Assembly: GCA_030549905.1 (NCBI GenBank)
Contig: JAUQQK010000016.1
Location: 1 to 36,891, forward strand
Origin: Aquificota bacterium
GTDB lineage: Bacteria; Aquificota; Aquificia; Aquificales; Aquificaceae
DNA: 36,891 bases
Direction: 5' to 3'
In this document: positions 1 through 7,758 of the stretch, piece after piece
Layout of the letters: each line of letters starts with the position of its first letter
Numbering within the stretch: position 1 is the stretch's first letter
Notes under the pieces: generated by a model
What the model saw: only the letters and a program-made list of their open reading frames with translations
Database searches by the model: none
Told to the model about the DNA's origin: nothing
Made by a program: the position numbers and the translations under genes

Positions 1-26
1 AAGAATTAGTATAATAAACAAATAGC

Positions 27-1289
27 ATGGAGTTGGCAAAAGATGAAGCCATAATAAAAGAGGAGGGATATATTCAAACCTTAGAAGCTATGAAGGAAAT
101 TGTTCTGCCTTTAATAGAAGGATATCTGGGTGAGGATATACCTGTCCATGTGAAGAACAAGATACGTAGAAAAGTTAATATGCTCTTAAGGCTTTTGGAG
201 GCTGAAAGCCTTGGTGAAAAAGAGCTAAGGAATTTTTACAGGGCGGGAAGGCTTTTCCTACTTTTTGCCTTTCCTGACAGGCTCCTTCTGGAAATATACA
301 GAAATTTAAGGGAATATCTTCAGGTTTCTCAAAGAAGCAAGCTTTTATCAAACCTTGAAGTGGCTTTCAGACATATGATAAAGCCATACATTCTTGCCAG
401 TTTAATGGACGAAGAAAGGGAATTCTTTGAAAACATGTTGCATGTGGAACTTGTAGAATTTTTGATGGATATGAGAAAATACCACATCAGGCATTCAAAG
501 AAAATAGCAAAGGCACTTTTAGAGGGTTTTCACAATGCAGGTTCAGAAAAGATAATTCAGGAGTGTAAATCATATGATAAGATAGAGCACTTAAAAAGTT
601 ATCTGGAGGAGGATAAGGATTATAAAAGCCTTATGACAACGCACGCCCTATACCACCAGACTGTTAAATTTTTGCTCAATAGAGGTTCTGAGGATTTTGA
701 AAGCCTCTACGATGCCATAGTAGAGCTTGACAGAGTTTCCAAGTCTCTTACGGATTCAATAGATAGATTGCTCTTAAAACTTCTGAATAATCTCGCCTTT
801 GTGGATAGCCTTACAGGGCTGTATACAAGAACCTACTTGGAACATATTCTAAGGAGGGAGTTAAACAGGTCTCTCAGGGCTGGTTTTCCAATTAGCCTGA
901 TGGTTGTGGACATAGATAATTTCAAAAAGGTAAATGATACCTTTGGACATGAAGCGGGAGACCTTCTGCTAAAGAAGGCTGGACAGCTTATTCTCAAAAC
1001 CATAAGGGCTGGCGATATAGCTATAAGGTATGGTGGAGAGGAGTTTATCATAATACTACCTCATACTTCCTTAGAAGGTGCGGGCATTGTGGCTGAAAGG
1101 TTAAGGAAGACTTTTGAGGGACTGGAGTTAAGCTACAAGGGTCATGTAATAAAGGCTACAGTTAGCATTGGTGTGGTTCAGATTATGAACTTTGATGAGC
1201 CTGCTAAGGATATAGAGCGTGCGGACATGGCTCTTTACAGAGCCAAGAGGGAGGGTAAAAACAGGGTAGTAGTGCTGGATGCTAACTAA
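27..1289 (+). CDS. Diguanylate cyclase (GGDEF domain) with helical N-terminal region
   Basis: This 420-residue protein probably makes cyclic di-GMP from two GTP in the cytoplasm. The C-terminal GGDEF domain runs from about residue 255 to the end. It carries the signature GGEEF at 336-340, which is an active variant of GGDEF, and a product-inhibition I-site RAGD at 327-330 at the usual spacing. The N-terminal ~250 residues are charged and mostly helical by eye; I do not recognise a named sensor domain, and no membrane segment or signal peptide is visible. The ATG at 27 is preceded by TATAAT at 10-15 and no Shine-Dalgarno sequence, so the transcript would have only a few leader bases. The end overlaps the next gene by 11 bases, suggesting coupling. 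The catalytic assignment is strong; the input signal is unknown. Confidence 0.9.
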   Translation: MELAKDEAIIKEEGYIQTLEAMKEIVLPLIEGYLGEDIPVHVKNKIRRKVNMLLRLLEAESLGEKELRNFYRAGRLFLLFAFPDRLLLEIYRNLREYLQVSQRSKLLSNLEVAFRHMIKPYILASLMDEEREFFENMLHVELVEFLMDMRKYHIRHSKKIAKALLEGFHNAGSEKIIQECKSYDKIEHLKSYLEEDKDYKSLMTTHALYHQTVKFLLNRGSEDFESLYDAIVELDRVSKSLTDSIDRLLLKLLNNLAFVDSLTGLYTRTYLEHILRRELNRSLRAGFPISLMVVDIDNFKKVNDTFGHEAGDLLLKKAGQLILKTIRAGDIAIRYGGEEFIIILPHTSLEGAGIVAERLRKTFEGLELSYKGHVIKATVSIGVVQIMNFDEPAKDIERADMALYRAKREGKNRVVVLDAN

Positions 1290-1680
1290 CCTGCCTTTAG
1301 CCATCTACTGCGGTAGTCTCTTTTTCCTCCTGTTTATAGCAGCCCCAGTCCTGCTAAGGACCAAAGAGCATAAAAACCTGGCAGGAAGGTTTTATGGAAG
1401 GATACTCCGGAGGTTCTATCCTGTTGCCTTTTTACTGCTTCTGTTTTATCTTATTATGCAGGATGAAAAAGGGCATGCCATATTGCTGCTTATGGGGCTT
1501 GGTATTAACGCAATGCTGTCATACGGGCTAAAAGGCTACAAAAGGAGGCTGGGGGACATAGACCTTGTGCCTTTTGAAGACCCAAGAAGGATATTCTTCA
1601 GAAGGCTTTCTTACCTTTCAACTTTTGTTTTTTTTGTAAATTTTATACTCTCGCTTCTTTTCCTTATGAAAGGCTCATGA
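1279..1680 (+). CDS. DUF4149-like small integral membrane protein
   Basis: A 133-residue protein with about four hydrophobic segments (roughly residues 5-25, 47-62, 65-85 and 110-130). The pattern resembles the DUF4149/TMEM205-like family: an N-terminal helix with small residues, a 'AAPVLL' turn, and a basic loop. Its function is unknown. It overlaps the upstream diguanylate cyclase by 11 bases, so the two are probably co-translated. A second member of the same loose family is encoded at 20785-21177, and a CopD-like protein of similar size at 9026-9472. Family membership is by pattern only; the loop between residues 88 and 105 is unusually charged. The stop codon sits inside a terminator-like hairpin. 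Confidence 0.6.
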   Translation: MLTNLPLAIYCGSLFFLLFIAAPVLLRTKEHKNLAGRFYGRILRRFYPVAFLLLLFYLIMQDEKGHAILLLMGLGINAMLSYGLKGYKRRLGDIDLVPFEDPRRIFFRRLSYLSTFVFFVNFILSLLFLMKGS

Positions 1681-1697
1681 GGCATAGCCCTCTTTTT
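1672..1697 (+). terminator. Probable intrinsic terminator at the end of the DUF4149 gene
   Basis: GGCT (1672-1675) and ATG (1677-1679) pair with CAT (1683-1685) and AGCC (1686-1689), leaving one bulged C and a three-base loop. A T-rich tract (1691-1697) follows. The hairpin overlaps the stop codon at 1678-1680. The stem is short, so read-through into infC is likely, and this element could equally act as an attenuator for infC. Confidence 0.45.
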
Positions 1698-1703
1698 CAA
1701 AAA

Positions 1704-1803
1704 GCTGGCTCAAATACCGCCCGCTGGGGACTGAGCCAGTATAAAAGGGCGGGATACAAATACCCCAGCCCAGGACCCCATAAAGGTGGTCCTGGTAGAG
1801 AGG
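1704..1803 (+). promoter_or_regulatory. Structured 5' leader of infC with two perfect hairpins and loop-complementary segments
   Basis: Hairpin A pairs CTGGCTCA (1705-1712) with TGAGCCAG (1732-1739). Its 19-base loop contains CCGCCC (1717-1722) and GCTGGGG (1723-1729). Both are exactly complementary to segments just downstream: GGGCGG (1747-1752) and CCCCAGC (1763-1769), so pseudoknot or alternative pairing is possible. Hairpin B pairs CCAGGACC (1770-1777) with GGTCCTGG (1788-1795) and ends two bases before the Shine-Dalgarno AGAGAGG (1797-1803). No protein-coding explanation fits. Autogenous control of infC is known in other bacteria through different structures, so a translational control role here is inference. 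Confidence 0.6.
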
Positions 1804-1810
1804 TTGTCTT

Positions 1811-2326
1811 TTGCAGGAATACAGGGTAAACAGGCAGATAAGGGCAAGAGAGGTAAGGCTTATTGATGAAAACGGTAAGCAGGTGGGTATAGTGCCTCTG
1901 CAGGAGGCTTTAAAGATGGCGGAAGAGAAGGGGCTTGACCTTGTGGAAATTGCTCCTCAGGCAAACCCACCCGTCTGCAAGATACTGGACTATGGGAAGT
2001 TTCTGTATGAGCTTAAGAAGAAGGAGAAGGAGGCAAGGAAGAAACAGAAGGAGCATGCCATAGAGGTTAAAGACATGATGCTTTCTCTCAGGATAGACGA
2101 GCATGACCTTAAGGTGAAGCTAAAGCATATGAGAGAGTTTTTGGAGGATGGGGACAAGGTGAGGGTTAGGATAAGGTTTAAGGGAAGGGAACATTTGCAT
2201 CCAGAACTTGGGGACAGGCTTGCCAACAGAATAATTCAAGAACTTTCCGATGTAGGACAGCTTGAAGCGCCTGTAAAGAAGGAGGGCAACTTTTTAACCT
2301 TTTCATTGCTACCGAAAAAGAAATAA
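1811..2326 (+). CDS. infC: Translation initiation factor IF-3
   Basis: IF-3 binds the 30S subunit, monitors start-codon/initiator-tRNA pairing and prevents premature 50S joining. The 171-residue length is typical. The N-terminal domain matches the family (VNRQIRAREVRLI near residue 6; the signature VEIAPQANPPVCKILDYGKF around residues 46-65), followed by a Lys-rich linker and a C-terminal domain containing RIRFKGRE. The start is TTG at 1811, placed seven bases after AGAGAGG; a non-ATG start fits the known family habit of using rare start codons for self-regulation. The usual partners rpmI and rplT are not downstream; instead a c-di-GMP signalling gene follows 15 bases later. The leader is highly structured (see 1704-1803). 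Confidence 0.97.
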   Translation: MQEYRVNRQIRAREVRLIDENGKQVGIVPLQEALKMAEEKGLDLVEIAPQANPPVCKILDYGKFLYELKKKEKEARKKQKEHAIEVKDMMLSLRIDEHDLKVKLKHMREFLEDGDKVRVRIRFKGREHLHPELGDRLANRIIQELSDVGQLEAPVKKEGNFLTFSLLPKKK

Positions 2327-2341
2327 TAATATTATATATCT

Positions 2342-4825
2342 ATGCTTAGTGTTAATTTATCAAGTCTTCTGGAGGGGCAGGAGCCCATATGCGACGCAGA
2401 CTGCAGCCTGAGGGAAGCCTTTGAAGCTATAAGGGAGGGTGGTAAAGGCTATGTTGTGCTTTTTAAAAATGGCTTTCCTGCAGGCATACTGACAGAAAGA
2501 GACCTCTTGAGGTTTCTATCAGAGGGCATTTCCTTTGAAGAAAAGGCTATAGACCATGCGGTGAAGGACCTGATAACTGTAAAAGAATACAGGGACATAT
2601 ACTACGCCCTTAGCCTTATGGTGGAGAATAACGTAAGAAGGCTTATAGTGGTTGATGAGGAAAACCGTTTTAAAGGCACAGCGACCCTTGAAAAGCTTCT
2701 CTACAGGCTTGAAGAGGACTTTCTCAAAAGAAAGCTAAGGGTCAGAGACCTGCTCATGGGAAAGGAGCTTTACCATGTAAAGCCCGAAACACCCATGGGC
2801 GAAGTTATAAAGCTTATGAGGTCTAAGAACGTAGGCGCTCTGCCCGTCCTTAAGGAAGGCTTCCCGGTGGGCATAATAACGGAAAGAGACCTTGTAAAGT
2901 TCTTTGACCGCATGGACCTTGCAAAGCCCGTAAGCCTTTATATGAGCAGTCCTGTTGTAGTGGTGAGCCTTGACCAGACGGTGGAGGAAGCCATAAGGCT
3001 TATGGAAGAGAGAAACATAAGAAGGCTTGTGGTAGTAGACGATGATGGGAAGGTGGTAGGCATAATAAGCAACAGGGACATTGCAAGGAATGCCTACGAG
3101 GGTTATGGAAGGTTTTTAGAGGTAAAGCTAAAACATGCCAAGGATGTGCTGAACCTTCTTCCAGAGCCAACCCTTGAGGTGCTTGACCTTGGTAAGGACC
3201 AGGTTATAGTGTGGCTTAATGAGAAAGCTAAAAGCCTTTTTGGAAACTTGGTGGATTCAAGCATAACAGAGGTGATTCCAGAAAGGGAGTGGGGCTACAT
3301 ATATTCAAAACTGCTGAAAGAGAGGAAGGTGGAGCGTTTTAGGTTTTCCGTAGAACATACCGTCTACGAGCTTTCCGCCAGCTACCTGCCCACAGAAACA
3401 AGCGATATTAGGGGGAGGATAAAGGTTCTTCTAAGGGATATCACGGAAGAATCTAAAGCACAGAGGGTTATAGCAAGAGGGCTTGAAAACTATCAGAGAA
3501 TCATGAACTCAACGGAGGACATGATAATCGTTTATAGGGCGGAGGACGGTCTTATAAGGCTTGTGAATAACGCAACCATGAAAAGACTTGGTTATACGGA
3601 GGAAGAGCTTAAGAGGCTTACCATCTTTCACATAGTGCAGGCGGATCCAGAATTTATCATGCAAAACATACAGAGGATACTAAGAAGAGACGAAGTGATA
3701 AGGGGCAGGAGGTTTTATAAGACTGCATACAGTGAAAGCGTGCCCGTGGAGATAGTAGCCACAAAGGTCTTTCTTAACCATGAGCCTTACATACTCATAG
3801 TGGCGAGGGACATCTCAGAAAAGCTAAAGTTGGAGGAGGAGATAGAGAAAAAGACCACAGAGCTTGAAAGCCTGCATGACTTTATCATAAACCTAAACAG
3901 GGCGAACTCAGAGGGCGAGGCTTACAGCATGCTTGCTCACATGCTGGTCAAGACGGTAGGCGTTGATACGCTTACGGTCTATCGGGTAAACCCCTCTCTA
4001 AACAGAGTTGTAGATGCAATAATCTACGGAAGCCTTGAATACCTGCCCTGTCTTGAGGAGGGGAATGAACCCACAGCCTGCAAGGTTTTTCTAAGCTCAC
4101 AGCCTTTTGTGGTTAAGGATACAAAGGCATACAGCTGTCCCCTTTTCAGGTCTGGCTATGGCTCTTACATGTGTATGTCTGTGGTTTCTGGTGGTAGGAC
4201 CATTGCTATTTTAAATATGGTTTCCTCAAAGGAAGGTTTTTTTTACAAGGAAAGAAAGGAATTCATAGAGCAGATTGTCCATACCTTCGCCCCCTTCCTT
4301 TCGAACCTAAAGCTCATAGAGATAAACAGGGAGCTTTCCATCAGAGACCCCCTTACAAACCTTTACAACAGAAGGTTTATAGTGGAGTTTCTGCAGAAGG
4401 AGTTAGAAAGGGCAAAAAGGAACAGAACAAACCTTAGCATCCTTCTTATGGACCTTGACCACTTTAAGAAGATAAACGACACATACGGTCATCAGGTGGG
4501 GGATATGTGCCTAAAAGTCTTTGCAGAGGTGCTTATGGGAAATGTAAGGAGTATGGACATGGTGTGCAGATGGGGCGGTGAGGAGTTTATTGTGGTGCTT
4601 CCAACCACCGAAAGGCTTCAGGCGGTGGAAGTGGCAAACAGGGTTAGAAGAGCCCTAAAGGAAAGGGTTATCTATACGAAGGAACTAAAGCCAGTGAGTA
4701 TAACGGTAAGCGTGGGGGTTGCGGTATTTCCAGAAGATGGTGAGGATATGGATACTCTTATAAAGGTGGCGGACGATAAGCTATACATGGCAAAGAAGGA
4801 AGGCAGGGACAGGATTGTGCCATGA
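2342..4825 (+). CDS. Four-CBS, PAS, PAS, GAF, GGDEF multi-sensor diguanylate cyclase
   Basis: An 827-residue soluble signalling protein. Four CBS motifs occupy about residues 15-60, 73-120, 133-190 and 197-250; motifs two to four are clearest (VRRLIVVDEE, GALPVL, RRLVVVDDDG). Two PAS-like regions follow at ~265-375 and ~385-495, joined by a short coiled coil (LEEEIEKKTTELESL) to a Cys-containing GAF-like region at ~515-660. The GGDEF domain has GGEEF at 745-749 and I-site RSMD at 736-739, so it should be active and product-inhibited. CBS pairs generally bind adenine nucleotides, which suggests energy-state input to c-di-GMP output. No EAL or HD-GYP domain is present. No Shine-Dalgarno sequence precedes the ATG; an AT-rich -10-like TATTAT ends six bases before it. 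It overlaps radA by four bases. Confidence 0.92.
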   Translation: MLSVNLSSLLEGQEPICDADCSLREAFEAIREGGKGYVVLFKNGFPAGILTERDLLRFLSEGISFEEKAIDHAVKDLITVKEYRDIYYALSLMVENNVRRLIVVDEENRFKGTATLEKLLYRLEEDFLKRKLRVRDLLMGKELYHVKPETPMGEVIKLMRSKNVGALPVLKEGFPVGIITERDLVKFFDRMDLAKPVSLYMSSPVVVVSLDQTVEEAIRLMEERNIRRLVVVDDDGKVVGIISNRDIARNAYEGYGRFLEVKLKHAKDVLNLLPEPTLEVLDLGKDQVIVWLNEKAKSLFGNLVDSSITEVIPEREWGYIYSKLLKERKVERFRFSVEHTVYELSASYLPTETSDIRGRIKVLLRDITEESKAQRVIARGLENYQRIMNSTEDMIIVYRAEDGLIRLVNNATMKRLGYTEEELKRLTIFHIVQADPEFIMQNIQRILRRDEVIRGRRFYKTAYSESVPVEIVATKVFLNHEPYILIVARDISEKLKLEEEIEKKTTELESLHDFIINLNRANSEGEAYSMLAHMLVKTVGVDTLTVYRVNPSLNRVVDAIIYGSLEYLPCLEEGNEPTACKVFLSSQPFVVKDTKAYSCPLFRSGYGSYMCMSVVSGGRTIAILNMVSSKEGFFYKERKEFIEQIVHTFAPFLSNLKLIEINRELSIRDPLTNLYNRRFIVEFLQKELERAKRNRTNLSILLMDLDHFKKINDTYGHQVGDMCLKVFAEVLMGNVRSMDMVCRWGGEEFIVVLPTTERLQAVEVANRVRRALKERVIYTKELKPVSITVSVGVAVFPEDGEDMDTLIKVADDKLYMAKKEGRDRIVP

Positions 4826-6156
4826 AGAAGGAAAAGAGCCAGTTTGTCTGTCAGGAATGCGGTCATTCAAGCCCCAAATGGCTCGGAAGATGCCCTTCCT
4901 GCGGTGCATGGAACTCTATGGTGGAGGAGGTGCATGTTTTGAAGGCTACCGCAGGCGGGGCTTCACTTAAATTTTCAAAGCCCTTGTCTGAAATAGAGGA
5001 GGAGGGCCTTGATAGGTTAAGCACCGGCTTTTCCAAGCTTGATGAAGCCCTGGGTGGTGGGCTTGTGAGAGGTCAGGCTCTGCTTCTTGCGGGCGAGCCC
5101 GGCATAGGAAAATCTACACTGCTTTTGCAGGTGTGCGAATATTTTTCAAAGGTTGAGGGTAAAAGCCTTTATGTATCTGGTGAAGAATCTCCATCGCAAC
5201 TTAGGATAAGGGCAAGAAGGTTGGGCATTACCGCTTCAGACCTTCATGTGCTTGCTGAGACAAACCTTGAAAACCTTCTGGAAGTGCTTTATGAGGAAAA
5301 GCCTCGCCTGCTTGCGGTGGATTCGGTGCAGACCCTTTACAGCTCAACTCTTGAATCCTCCCCCGGTTCTGTGGCGCAGGTGAGGGAATGCACCTTCAGG
5401 CTTATAGAGGCTTGCAAAGACCTCAATACGGTGCTTTTCCTCGTGGGGCAGGTCAACAAGGAGGGGGTAGTGGCAGGACCTAAAGTGCTTGAGCATATGG
5501 TGGATACGGTTTTATACTTTGAGGGGGAACGTTTCAGCTTTCACAGGGTCGTTAAGGTATTAAAAAACCGCTTTGGTGCAAGCGGTGATGTGGCGGTCTT
5601 TAAGATGGCTTCAGGTGGGCTTGAGGAGGTTCAAGAGCCCTCAGCTTTTTTCCTTCAGGAAAGGGTAAGCTCACCGGGAAGCGTGGTGTTTCCTCACACG
5701 GAGGGCATGCGTCCTATCTTGCTTGAGGTCCAATCCCTTACCATACATGCCCTATATACCACACCGCAGAGGAGGACTCAGGGCTTTGATGCAAACAGAC
5801 TATCCATCATACTTGCGGTGCTTGAAAAGGAGGCAAAGCTTTTCACGAGGGATAGAGATGTGTTTGTAAAGGTGGTAGGAGGTGTGGATGTGGAAGAGCC
5901 TGCCATAGACCTTGCGGTTGCCCTTTCTGTGGTGAGCTCTGTAAAGGAAAAGCCGGTGGAGGACGTGCTGGTCTTTGGAGAGCTTGGTCTTTCTGGTGAG
6001 ATAAGGGCAGTGCATTTTGCCCACGAGAGGCTAAAGGAAGGTAGAAGGTTCGGTTTTAAAAGGGCTTTGGTGCCAAGGGGCTGTGCGGTGGAGGTGGAGG
6101 GTATGGAAGTCTATCCAGTAAGGCACATAAGGGAAGCTATAGAATATCTAACATGA
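4822..6156 (+). CDS. radA: DNA repair protein RadA (Sms)
   Basis: RadA is a RecA-like, DnaB-type ATPase that promotes branch migration during recombinational repair. The 444-residue length is normal. It has an N-terminal C4 zinc finger (CQEC...CPSC, residues ~10-30), Walker A GEPGIGKST at 91-99, Walker B LLAVDSV around 165, the diagnostic KNRFG motif near residue 248, and a C-terminal Lon-protease-like domain containing GGVDVEEPAIDLAVALS. All key elements look intact. The start overlaps the previous gene's stop as ATGA, and its own stop overlaps the response regulator start in the same way, so it sits mid-operon between a c-di-GMP enzyme and a two-component system. Confidence 0.97.
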   Translation: MKKEKSQFVCQECGHSSPKWLGRCPSCGAWNSMVEEVHVLKATAGGASLKFSKPLSEIEEEGLDRLSTGFSKLDEALGGGLVRGQALLLAGEPGIGKSTLLLQVCEYFSKVEGKSLYVSGEESPSQLRIRARRLGITASDLHVLAETNLENLLEVLYEEKPRLLAVDSVQTLYSSTLESSPGSVAQVRECTFRLIEACKDLNTVLFLVGQVNKEGVVAGPKVLEHMVDTVLYFEGERFSFHRVVKVLKNRFGASGDVAVFKMASGGLEEVQEPSAFFLQERVSSPGSVVFPHTEGMRPILLEVQSLTIHALYTTPQRRTQGFDANRLSIILAVLEKEAKLFTRDRDVFVKVVGGVDVEEPAIDLAVALSVVSSVKEKPVEDVLVFGELGLSGEIRAVHFAHERLKEGRRFGFKRALVPRGCAVEVEGMEVYPVRHIREAIEYLT

Positions 6157-6800
6157 AGGTCCTTCTTGTGGAGGATGACAGGCTCTTGGGGGGGTCTTTG
6201 AAGGAATACTTAGAGGCGGAGGGGCTTGTGGTGGATTGGCTATACGACAGCAGGGAGTTCTTTGACCTTTTGGAGGTTTCCACCTACGATGTGATAGTGC
6301 TTGACCTCATGATGCCCCATGTGAGTGGTGAAGAGCTTCTAAAGAGGTTAAGAGAAAAAGGCGATAAAACGCCTGTTTTGATACTTACTGCCAAAGGTAG
6401 GCTTGAGGACAAGGAGAGGTGTTTTTCCCTCGGTGCGGATGATTACCTGACAAAGCCCTTTGAGCCAAAGGAGCTTCTTTTGAGAATAAAAGCCCTGCAT
6501 AGAAGGCTTGTCCGGGATACAAGGCTCAGGCTTGGTGCGGTGGAGATGGATTTAGAAGGTGAAAGGGTATGGGTTGATGGTAAGGAGCTTAGGCTCAGCA
6601 AAAAGGAATGGCTTATGCTTAAGTATTTGGTGGAAAACAGGGGGAGGTTTGTCTCTTCTGAAGAGCTTCTGAACTACGTATGGGGAGATCAGCCCGTAGG
6701 CGATGAGGTGGTGAGAGCTCACATAAAAAACTTAAGGAAGCTTCTGCCAGAGGGTTTTATACAGTCCATGAAGGGCAGGGGATACCGCATTGAAGCTTGA
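6153..6800 (+). CDS. OmpR/PhoB-family response regulator
   Basis: A 215-residue transcription factor. The receiver domain (1-115) contains the acidic pair EDD (7-9), phosphoacceptor D51 in VIVLDLMMP, the Thr of LILTAK, and the Lys of LTKPFEP. The C-terminal winged-helix domain (~122-215) has the family pattern RLSKKEWLMLKYLVENRG and a terminal RGRGYRIEA-like strand (MKGRGYRIEA). It overlaps radA by four bases (ATGA) and the downstream sensor gene by 11 bases, so the pair is co-translated and almost certainly cognate. The target genes are not evident; no obvious direct repeat was found upstream of the operon. Confidence 0.95.
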   Translation: MKVLLVEDDRLLGGSLKEYLEAEGLVVDWLYDSREFFDLLEVSTYDVIVLDLMMPHVSGEELLKRLREKGDKTPVLILTAKGRLEDKERCFSLGADDYLTKPFEPKELLLRIKALHRRLVRDTRLRLGAVEMDLEGERVWVDGKELRLSKKEWLMLKYLVENRGRFVSSEELLNYVWGDQPVGDEVVRAHIKNLRKLLPEGFIQSMKGRGYRIEA

Positions 6801-7758
6801 AAAGGTATGGCTATATACCTCTCTTTTCCTGCTTCTTGTGCTGGGCTTTAGCCTGATAAACCTGACCCTTTTTTTGGAGATAAGAAGGCAGAAGGAGGAA
6901 GAGCTTTACCGCATGGCAAAGCTTCATTTTCAGCTCCACCTTATGAACAAGAACTACAGGGGAGATGAGGACTTTCTTATAGACCCCAAGAACCCAGAGG
7001 GCTACAGGCTTTACTATTTTGAGGAGGATTCTGAACCGCTGAGGAGGGTCTCTGTGGGTGTGAGGGAAGGGCTTTTTATGGAGGATATAAACCGCATATT
7101 TAAAAGGCTATTGCTTGTGGAGTTTTTTGTCATATTCACCCTCGTGCTTCTGTATCAGGCGGTGGTGGAGGGCTATGTGAAAAGACTTTCAGAAAAGGAG
7201 GAGTGGGTCAGAAGGCTCTTGCTGGCACTCATCCACAGGCTGGGGAACTTCTTAGCCACCCAGAGGGTGGTCCTTGCCCTGCTAAGGAAGAAGTATCCTC
7301 AGGAGGAAAACCTGATTAGATTAGAAAAGAGCCTGAGCAGAGCCCAGAGGGATTTTAGCCTTTTTATGAACATGGTGAGGGAAAGGCAGGAGCCAGAAGA
7401 GGAGCAGAGGGTGGACCTTCTGATAAGGGAAACCCTTAAATACTTTGAAGAGGAGCTTGCCAGCAAGAAGGTCTTTACAAGACTTTCAGAGTTTTACGCA
7501 CGCATGCGCAAAAGCGACCTTGAAGATGTGCTTTACAACCTAATTGGCAATGCCATAAGGCACTCAAAGAGTAAGCTATACATAAAGCTATGTCCAAGAA
7601 AGCGTATGCTTGTTATAAGAAACGATTTGGTCTCAAAAGTAGAGCATGGAATGGGCTTGGGTGTGGAGCTGACCAAAAGGACGCTTGAAAAGTATAACTA
7701 CCGCCTGACCATAAGGCTCAAAAGCCATTACACAGCCTTTGTGCTTTTCAGAAGGTAA
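6790..7758 (+). CDS. Membrane sensor histidine kinase (short, divergent)
   Basis: A 322-residue sensor whose TTG start (6790) lies inside the response regulator gene. There are two membrane helices (~8-28 and ~108-125) flanking a small ~80-residue extracytoplasmic region. The presumed phosphoacceptor is H149 in LIHRLGNFLA, a divergent H-box (classic HELRTPL). The ATPase domain has an N-box (DLEDVLYNLIGNAIRHSK) and a G2-like GMGLG, but the ATP lid between them is very short and the DxGxG G1 motif is reduced to 'RND'. It may still be active, as many short-lid kinases are. It probably phosphorylates the regulator encoded immediately upstream. The 3' end overlaps the convergent hisS by 11 bases. 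Confidence 0.85.
   Translation: MKLEKVWLYTSLFLLLVLGFSLINLTLFLEIRRQKEEELYRMAKLHFQLHLMNKNYRGDEDFLIDPKNPEGYRLYYFEEDSEPLRRVSVGVREGLFMEDINRIFKRLLLVEFFVIFTLVLLYQAVVEGYVKRLSEKEEWVRRLLLALIHRLGNFLATQRVVLALLRKKYPQEENLIRLEKSLSRAQRDFSLFMNMVRERQEPEEEQRVDLLIRETLKYFEEELASKKVFTRLSEFYARMRKSDLEDVLYNLIGNAIRHSKSKLYIKLCPRKRMLVIRNDLVSKVEHGMGLGVELTKRTLEKYNYRLTIRLKSHYTAFVLFRR

Noticed and set aside
1681-1810. tRNA or known riboswitch upstream of infC
   Set aside because: No cloverleaf can be drawn and no c-di-GMP, preQ1 or SAM riboswitch core was recognised; only hairpins and loop complementarity remain.
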